A DNA stretch of 64,000 nt from Erodium maritimum (Eukaryota > Streptophyta > Magnoliopsida > Geraniales > Geraniaceae): assembly GCA_963921825.1 (NCBI GenBank), contig OY997590.1, positions 55,852,012-55,916,011 of the forward strand, written 5' to 3'. Of this stretch, positions 57,050 through 64,000 are shown in pieces. The number at the start of each line of letters is the position of its first letter. Positions within the stretch are counted from its first letter, which is position 1. The notes under the pieces were generated by a model. That model was not told where the DNA came from, made no database searches, and worked only from the letters and a program-made list of their open reading frames with translations. Both the position numbers and the translations under genes were made by a program.

Positions 57050-57960
57050 CAATTAAAGGCATAGTTGAGAATACTGACTGTGGCCTCCTCTACGTCAATA
57101 TTTCCATTCAAGAGATGATATCACTCATCATGATTGACTACGGAGCCAACGCAAAATTTTATTTAGAGATCGGAAGCTGATTGTTTAGAATGGTAAATCC
57201 CCCCCCCCCCCCCCCCCCCCTCGTTCTTGTGGAAAGGCTGATACCAAGAGTGAAGATCCAGCTCGACGCCTAGAAGGGGCGAGTAAACCTAATGGTGGAA
57301 CCCATGGACGATTACGATCTTTTCCTCGAACAAGAACTCTTATAGCAAATACGCGCATATTCGGTCCCCCACAAAAACTTACTGGTGATCGAATCAGACA
57401 TCTCCACGATCGTCCAGGGAAGACCAACGCCCCATCAAACTCCACCCTTATGCCTACTCGTAACTTTGAAGGAATAAAGGACCACTTCAACCAAGGCCAT
57501 ACCTCCTTAAGTCTACAACTTGTTGGCCCAGTTCAACGATGTCATGCCCAATGAGTTATCGAAAGAGCTCCCGCCAAGAAGGGAGGTAGATCATCGAATT
57601 GAACTTAAACCAATAGCTAAATCACCACCCAAGGCACCTTACCGGATGGTTCCTCCCTAATTGGAAGGGATAAGAGAACATCTAAAGGAGCTAGTAGATA
57701 GAGGACTTGTCTGACCCACCAAGGCTTCCTATGGAGCTCCAGTGTTACTTTACAAAAAAGAAAGTTACATGCGTATATGCATTGACTATCGAACTTTAAA
57801 CAAGGTAACAATAAAAAAATACCCTACTCCCCTTATCGCCGACCACTTTGATAAACTCGGTCACGCTCGGTACTTTACCCAGCTATATTTGCGCTCGGGG
57901 TACTACCAAGTCTGGATAAACAAGGGAGACGAAGAGAAGACCACGTGCGTGACCCATTAG
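57050..57960 (+). pseudogene. pol: Chromovirus protease and N-terminal reverse transcriptase
   Basis: A protease remnant (LIMIDYGANAKF near 57128) has DYGAN where DTGAT-like residues are expected, so it is inactive. After a (C)22 run (57199-57220) the reverse transcriptase begins: PRREVDHRIELKPIAKSPPK, PYRMVPP, ELVDRGLV, YGAPVLLYKKESYMRICIDY, RTLNKVTIKKYPTPLI, ARYFTQLYLRSGYYQVWI. It stops at 57958-57960 before the catalytic YxDD box. The next text is integrase, so the YxDD part, RNase H and the integrase zinc finger are deleted. Confidence 0.87.
57199..57220. repeat. (C)22 homopolymer
   Basis: Twenty-two consecutive C within the chromovirus pol region. Homopolymers of this length are prone to length error in assembly. 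Confidence 0.95.
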
Positions 57961-57969
57961 GGACCCTCT

Positions 57970-58770
57970 ACACCGCAGGTAAGCATCAACATGGACTTCA
58001 TAGTTTCCCTGTACCGATCAGAAAGAAGTGGGATGATTATGGTCATTATTGTCCGATTCTCAAAATATGCCACCTTCATTCCGGCACCAAAGGAATGCAA
58101 GGCCGAAAAAGAAGCCCACCTATTTTTCAAATATGTGGTCAAATATTAGGGTTTACCAAGAAACATCATCAACGGTCCAGACTCGAGGTTCAATGGTAAA
58201 TTTTGGTTCGAACTCTTATACTTCTAATCTAGTTTTCAACCCTAATTAGACGACCAAACCGAAAGAATCAACGGGATACTCGAAGTCTACCTTTTCCATT
58301 TCTTCAATGACAACCAAACAGGTTCTCCTACAATCTACAACGGACTGGGACGATGAATATGAGTCTCTTCGAACTAGCGACAGGGAGACCATCCAACATT
58401 ACCGTCACACTAGAGACGTCATACTTGGGACCAAGCCCGTGAGCATTCAACATGGCGCTAACTTGGCATACGCAAACGGGATTAGCTCAAGCTTATCATG
58501 CCCGAGCGAGATGCAAAATAAAGAAATGGGCAGGCAACCGACGACGCCCATAGGAATCTCAAGTCGGGGAACAATTCATGGTCAAGTTTCAAGATAATCA
58601 ACTGAAGGCAACTCGGAAACTTTACGAGGGACTTCTAACACGCGATGACGGCCAGTTCATCATTCTTAAAAAGGTCGGCAATGTGGCTTACAAGATTGAA
58701 TTACCCCCTTAATTGAGGGTTCACCTGGTCTTCCACGTGGGGAATCTCAAACCATACCATAAGGACGAGA
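57970..58770 (+). pseudogene. Chromovirus integrase, decayed
   Basis: Core pieces: VSINMDFIVSLYRSE, VRFSKYATFIPAPKECKAEK, FFKYVVKYxGLPRNIINGPD, then QTERINGILEVYLFHF. These hold the three acidic positions of the DDE core in order, though the flanking motifs are altered. The C-terminal module follows: LKVGEQFMVKFQDNQLKATR, KLYEGLLTRDDGQFIILKKV, GNVAYKIELPP, VHLVFHVGNLKPYHKDE. Integrase joins the DNA copy to the host chromosome. Frames change several times. Confidence 0.84.
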
Positions 58771-58814
58771 GCACCCCCGAAAGATCGGTATCGACATGAT
58801 CTCCACCAACGACC

Positions 58815-59022
58815 TTCTTCTCTTATGATCAAAAGGTTCATGCCATATTGGACAAGAAACGAGTGTCTCGCAAGGGATTCCCATCTCACACTAAATTCTT
58901 GGTTCGTTGGGAAGGTCTTAATGCTAGCGAAGCCCTATGGGAACCAGATCAAATACTATGGAAATGCGAAGACGAAGTCAGAAAGTTCCTCGTTGAGTCC
59001 ACGATGAGGACATCAACGGAAT
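58815..59022 (+). pseudogene. Integrase-linked chromodomain
   Basis: Reads AILDKKRVSRKGFPSHTKFL, VRWEGLNASEALWEPDQILW and KCEDEVRKFLVES in nearly one frame. This is a chromodomain with the aromatic positions (Y/W at the VRW and ALWEP sites). In chromoviruses it directs insertion to modified chromatin. It lies just before the polypurine tract (GGAATAGGTGGGGTAGTT, 59018-59035). Confidence 0.88.
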
Positions 59023-59035
59023 AGGTGGGGTAGTT

Positions 59036-59600
59036 TGTCACGGTTCGAGTCTGTCCACATTGGACCTATTAAGACCGTGACATGCCAAGGCCTAGAAAGG
59101 TCGAGGATCGTCCCTCATCAGTGTAAAATTGGGCCCATCCCTTCTTCTTAGTGCGATCCGCCCTCCTCCATCTCGATATCTTCCCTTATTCCAAGCCAGC
59201 ATGCGGGCCAGCCATCCAGATCTACGCGGATCCACGAACGTCCAGCCTGACCTACCACATTTGACAGGTTTCTTCTTCTGGCCACAAGCCAAAGCCAGGG
59301 ATTTCGTACTAGCCTGTTGGACCTACGTAATAGTTTTTCGGACCTAGCTCTTTTAGTTGGTTTCCTCTTCTAACCAAGCCTTAGGCAATTTAGGATAAGA
59401 TTAGGGTTTTCCTTTTTTTTCTTTAGGGTTGGAGTGCTGCCTCTTTGAGGCCTAGGGTTAATGATGTAAGATTTCCTTTTCAAAATTGGTCTAGGATCCT
59501 TTTGGTCTTTATGAAGATGGATCCTTTGTTGGACAAATCATTATGCCTTTTGTTATAAATATTTTTAGTCTTAGTGCCCATAGTTCAATCGTAAATCTCC
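59036..59600 (+). repeat. 3' LTR of the chromovirus
   Basis: Starts TGTCACGGTTCGAGTCTGTCC directly after the polypurine tract. It contains TTGTTGGACAAATCATTATG, matched by the 5' LTR remnant at 55436. It runs without a clear CA end into copia LTR text near 59600. Confidence 0.75.
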
Positions 59601-60147
59601 CAATGTAAATATCATTGTTTGCAGTAAAAGTAAAGTGCTTGTATATTACTAATGTGTTGGAGTAATATATCAATGTGTGTTCTCATCTATGTCCACCATG
59701 CGAATTAGAACCATAGATCAAGATGGATCACGCTCGATGGGTCCCTAGTCAACAAAGCTTCACTAGAAGCGATTAGTATGAAAGATAACTCTTTATTGCT
59801 CACGTTCTATTAGTCGATGGAATGGGATTCCAGAGTCTGAGCATAGATATCATGTGAACATGATAGTCATGAACATATTCAATGTCGTAGCTTGTCATGT
59901 ATCCTTAGACCAAAGAGTCTTTGTGGTTCCTATGTGGTAAAAAACTGAGTTTGACCTACACCTAATGTTTCCCATCATTGGGTTTCCATAATGGCCAAGA
60001 TTGGCTTGAGGACGGATTACATGAGTGACACAAAAGATGGCTAAGAGATTTATCCCTCATACTATGGTATAGGAAAGATATCGGTTCTCGGTCACTTGAT
60101 AAAGAGTGTTGAAACTATAGCATGTCCATGCACATGATACTGGGTAT
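59600..60147 (+). repeat. Copia LTR fragment
   Basis: Matches the reverse of the 63420-64000 LTR: GAGTAATATATC (59660), GAACCATAGATCA, CTAGTCAACAAAGCTTCACT-like text, GTATCCTTAGACC, ATGACACAAAAG-like text and CCATGCACATGATACTGGG. It ends abruptly at about 60147 in LINE sequence. Confidence 0.75.
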
Positions 60148-62342
60148 CAAACATAATATAGTCCAAATTAAATTTATCATAATTTTTTTTTTCAAAATTT
60201 AGATTCAAAAGAACTATCTCTTCATTTTGATGTCTAACCAAATGTATGATTTTTGAAGCCACAAGAACACATCTATTAATTGACGACCTGATACAAACCC
60301 ACTCTGCACATCGCTTATAAAATCAGGGATAATTGTCTTTAATCTCTTGGACAAAGGTCTTAGCCAACACCTTGTATGGAACAGTGACTAAATTGATAGA
60401 CTGGAAGTCATTCATCTATGAGGGACCCGAGACCTTTGGAATCAAAGCCACAAAGGTTGCATTCAAACCTTCCCTGATAAAGCCGTAACAATGAAACTCA
60501 CTAATAAACGCCATTAGGTCCACCTTTATCACATCCTAGGCGACATAAAAGAACTTAAAACTGAACCCGTCAAGTCCCGGGGCCTTCTTTTCCGAGCAAC
60601 TATTAACAACATTCCACACCTCTTCCCTTATGAACAGTTGCTCCAAAAAATCAACATGAATAGGTGAAAATTTGGAAATTACTAACTCCAGAATCTTCAA
60701 ACAAACCTCCAAAGATGCTGCATAACGATTCACAAATTGCTCAGCTGCATGATCCCTCATTTCCTTTGGGCCAAAAAGGGAAACTTGGCCAGCACGCAAC
60801 ATGTTAATCTTTTTCTTGAGAGCCTTATAATTTGTCAAGCGATGGAAATAACGAGTGCAACGATCTCCACATTTAAACCATCTGGATCTTTCCTTTTCGC
60901 ACCACAAATTAGCCAAAAGCTTTATCTTTTTTAGTAACTTTTCCTTAGATAAACCGCGTTCGGGTAATTCAGGTTCAGTTAAATCTCTGTCATCCAAAAT
61001 GGAATCCATCCTGTCTACTTCAGCCTTCAATTATCCCACATAAACCTCCAAGTTTCCAAACATCTCTTTGTTCCACCACTTTAAATCTCCCCTCAATGAT
61101 CTTAATTTTGACCATAATCGAAATCTAGGAAAACCCTTGTAAGTTTTAGAATTCTAGAAGTCTTTCACAGGTGGCATAAATAATTTATGCTCCACCCAGA
61201 CATTCATATATCTAGTTGGTCTCAGTCTGAATTAACTTCTTCAACAAGGAACACAATAGGTATATGGTCAGAGATCAAACGAGATAAAGCATTCCGAGAT
61301 AAAGAACCAAAGACATCCAAATCATCCAATTAGACTAAAAACTGATCTAGTCGTGAAGCTTTAGACTCGGTACCATACCACGTATACTTGCTTCCTGACA
61401 GTGGCAGATCTACCACTTACAAATGCGAGTTAAAGGATTCAAAGTCCCCCAACTATGACCTCGAAACAATGTAGTTTCGTTTTTCCTTCGGTTTTAATAC
61501 TGCATTATAATCCCCTCCTATCTTCCACCAACCCCTTCCAGATAGTAATTAAATTCTATATTTCTTGTTTCTCTAATCTCCCATAGGGTGTATAAACATT
61601 TATCAAACTAAAACGAGTACGAGTAGTTAAGAACTCACCCGACATTGCTAATACATTAACATATGACTGGATCCTCCATAACCTCAGCACCGAAGTCTCC
61701 CAATTCACAACTACACCACATGTCGTTCTTACTGAAGGCATAAAATCGAATTCCCATCCCTTTATGAATCCTCAACTCCATAAAATAATCACATTAACCA
61801 ACACCAACTTGGTTTCTTGTAGCAGCACACAATAAGGCCTAGTCTTTAGTACAACCTCCTTCACACTTCTCCGCTTCTGAGCAGAGTTCATGATTCTCAA
61901 GTTTCATTAGTGGAATCACATTCTTCAGTTCAACTGCGTTATCGGAACAAGAGGCAAACATTCTCCTTGTTCCTCCTCTTCCTCTTCCCCCTCCGAAGTA
62001 TCACTCTCGTCAGCCGAGTCAAAAACTAATCTCTTTTGAATAATTTCAGCTTCAAGTTTGTTGAATTGTTCAATGACTAGATGGTCAGTTGCTAACTCTT
62101 TAAAGCCCTTACTCTTACCATAAGCCCAAGTGTTATTGTCACTATTCACTTTTCCAACTTTAGATACTACCACTGCATATGCAGCTATTTCTTGTTGAGA
62201 ATTACCGACGGTTGAAACAAGTTATTGATCGCCCTTCTCCTTACTTTTAGAGTGAGTATTATAAAAAAATTGGCTTGAGGTTGTTTCACAAATTTTTTCT
62301 TTCTTTTACCATTTCTTTTGTTGGAACTTGATGTCGTGGACA
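60148..62342 (-). pseudogene. LINE fragment: ORF1 end and N-terminal ORF2
   Basis: Minus strand. The ORF1 end is at 62173-61925 (NNTWAYGKSKGFKELATDHL, VIEQFNKLEAEIIQKRLVFD), matching the ORF1 end block of the other LINEs, followed by an acidic tail. ORF2 then starts near 61890 with decayed endonuclease text (LLQETKL-like near 61815, INVYTPYGRLEKQEI near 61600). A better-kept part is 61030-60536: KLLANLWCEKERSRWFKCGD, RCTRYFHRLTNYKALKKKIN and EKKAPGLDGFSFKFF, the entry to reverse transcriptase. It stops near 60148 within the DFEKAYD motif, before the catalytic FADD. The upstream side is cut by the copia LTR at 62343. Confidence 0.84.
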
Positions 62343-64000
62343 TGTTAAACACAAAAGGCAGCGGAAAATTAACCACGAATCAATCGAGATGAATCTACCA
62401 AATATGAAAAACAAGTCTGAAAATTCATCAAAGGTTTGTGTACATCACCTTTACAAGTGCCTCATCTTGCAGCTCGTGTATCTCGAAAAAGAACCATTGA
62501 AACTCAAATCCCTTCAGTCACATTGAAGACCCATATGTTGAGAACGTTCACTCCAAGAATAAGCTTCATCGGACCTCGGCTGAACCTCCGATCGTGCTCT
62601 TGAAAGTGACTGCTCGGACAAAACTGTGCAGAAAATCAGTACCTTCTACTTGTCCCAAAATGGTTGAATAACACCAAACTTTGAATGGCTTGAGCCGCTT
62701 GGATGCCTACGTATCCTTAAAGGAATCAAACCCAACGTAGTTCTTGAGTTTGTAAACTCAAGAACATGCGACAATGAAGTTAGGAGCTTTTGGAGGAGTT
62801 TGCAAAGATGAGAGAGTATGAGAAGTTGTGCTGAACTTTTCTTCTCTTATTTGCATGTTGTGTCTTGCCATCACCCCTTGCATGTAGACTTAAGTGAAAA
62901 TGGTCATTTCACTTAATCTCCATCAAGTTGCCAAGTGTCCATGCTAGTTTGCATGATAGACTTAATAAAATAAGCTAGTTTATTAACTAGTGGAAAGTGG
63001 GTCCAACCCACTTAGTTTAACAAGACTACTTAGTCAACCTTTGACCTTTGGCTCTTGTTGGGCCTAGCACATGTGGGCCGTTCATGGGCCTCTCCAAGAG
63101 AGCTCATACCAAGCCCATCATGCTAGCCCGTCCACTATGGCAATTTCCGACACGACTCCCTCCAAGCCAAGCTACGTTGCGGTCTTATCGAGTTACAAAC
63201 TTATGGTGTGACCCTTAAGTGTATGCACGTTTTACTTGATCTTACTAATGTGGCGACTGACGAGACTCAGTATCGCCTGATCTTGCATAACGGATCGCCC
63301 CCTGTCGATTCTGACCTTTCAGCCGTCCTTGTCATTATCCCTTATCTCCGATATCCTGATTGAGATAAGGCATAGAGCCGTCATCCTTATTATTCTCAAT
63401 CACTGTTCCTTGATATGTGAGATGACTGACCTTATGATACCCTGTATCATGTGCATGGCCATGCTTTTCTTGTCAGTCACTCTCGATCAGGCGGCCGTGA
63501 ACTAGATATCTTTCTCATACCACAGTATGAGGGATAACTCCCTTAGCCGCCTATCATGTCACTCATGCAGTCATTCCGCAAGCCAATCCTGGCCGTTATG
63601 GAAGCTCAGTCACGATGCAACGTTGGGCTTTCAGTTCAAACTTGGTCATTTACTACACATTAATCTTACAGACTCCTCGGTCTAAGGATACCTGACAAGC
63701 AACGACTCTGAACATGTTCATGACTTAATCTATGGAACATATTCAGGTCGGATCGTCCAACATCATGTCCCACATGATGTCTATGATCAGACTCCGGAAA
63801 CCTTTCCAATGAACAATAGAACGTAAGCCATCAAGAGTCATATTTCATACTAGTCGCTTCTAACGAAGACTATTGACTAGGGACCTCATCGAGTGTGTTC
63901 CATCCTGATCTATGGTTCTATTCGCATAGTGAGCATAGATCGGAAACACACACGATATATTACTCAAACACTTAAGTAATATTAAAAGTCGCTTTATTAT
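62343..64000 (-). repeat. Copia LTR, runs past the window end
   Basis: In minus sense it ends ATTTTCCGCTGCCTTTTGTG then TTTAACA; on the plus strand this is the TGTTAAACA border at 62343, sitting inside LINE ORF1. At least 1,658 bp. It is the reference copy for the fragments at 28205-29612 and 59600-60147. Whether it is a solo LTR or part of an element cannot be told. Confidence 0.8.

Larger units (their letters stand above)
55425..59600 (+). mobile_element. Decayed chromodomain gypsy (chromovirus)
   Basis: Order: partial 5' LTR (to about 55618), priming site TGGTATCAGAGACTGGTTCC (55622-55641), gag, protease remnant, part of reverse transcriptase joined to integrase core, chromodomain, polypurine tract, 3' LTR (59036 on). 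The LTR copies share TTTGTTGGACAARTCATTAT (55434 and 59526). Many stops and shifts: an old, dead copy. Confidence 0.88.

Overview
The window is plant nuclear DNA, most likely from a dicot, made almost entirely of nested transposable elements. The evidence is the mix of families: plant L1-type LINEs, long-LTR Ty3/gypsy chromoviruses, Ty1/copia elements, hAT-type MITEs and a Mutator-like element. Priming sites are of the initiator-methionine tRNA type. I see no intact host protein gene, tRNA or rRNA gene. The species cannot be told from the sequence.

Layout, left to right. 1-467: 3' end of a copia element. 735-905 and 11160-11335: arms of an old long-inverted-repeat element that is filled by a gypsy relic (995-9773: 2.7-kb LTR, gag, no pol, integrase tail), a piece of another LTR and a LINE tail. 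11362-12573: short retroposon with target duplication. 13896-23380: full-length but decayed L1 LINE with a perfect 17-bp target duplication, split by a solo gypsy LTR (18451-21106, duplication GAACC). 23558-24118: hAT MITE. 24487-25569 plus 37691-37985: one RNase-H-type LINE, split by a 12-kb minus-strand gypsy element (25570-37690). That gypsy holds a piece of copia LTR and a second solo LTR (29852-33127, duplication GCTCT) sitting inside its gag frame. 39099-39934: second hAT MITE. 40178-47631: nearly intact minus-strand L1 LINE. 47775-53711: Mutator-like element. 55425-59600: decayed chromodomain gypsy. 59600-64000: copia LTR pieces around a LINE fragment.

The most interesting part is 47775-53711. 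A Mutator-like element with ~170-bp inverted ends and a perfect 9-bp duplication (TTCTTTTAA) carries, on the minus strand, a host-derived two-exon chimera whose second exon is a Rab GTPase piece; this makes it a Pack-MULE. Into it has jumped a complete 4.1-kb LTR retrotransposon (49217-53329, 471-bp LTRs, 5-bp duplication CCGAC). It encodes no recognisable reverse transcriptase, protease, RNase H or integrase. Its long reading frame contains an intron-free segment of the host gene EBP1/PA2G4 (ErbB3-binding protein 1, a methionine-aminopeptidase-fold growth regulator). Two different gene-capturing transposons are therefore nested, one copying DNA and the other copying RNA.

Order of events read from the nesting: LINEs and the Pack-MULE came first, gypsy and EBP1-carrying elements landed in them later, and solo LTRs formed by LTR-LTR recombination. 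Most protein calls are from reading conserved motifs by eye. Element borders are firm where a target duplication is stated and approximate elsewhere.
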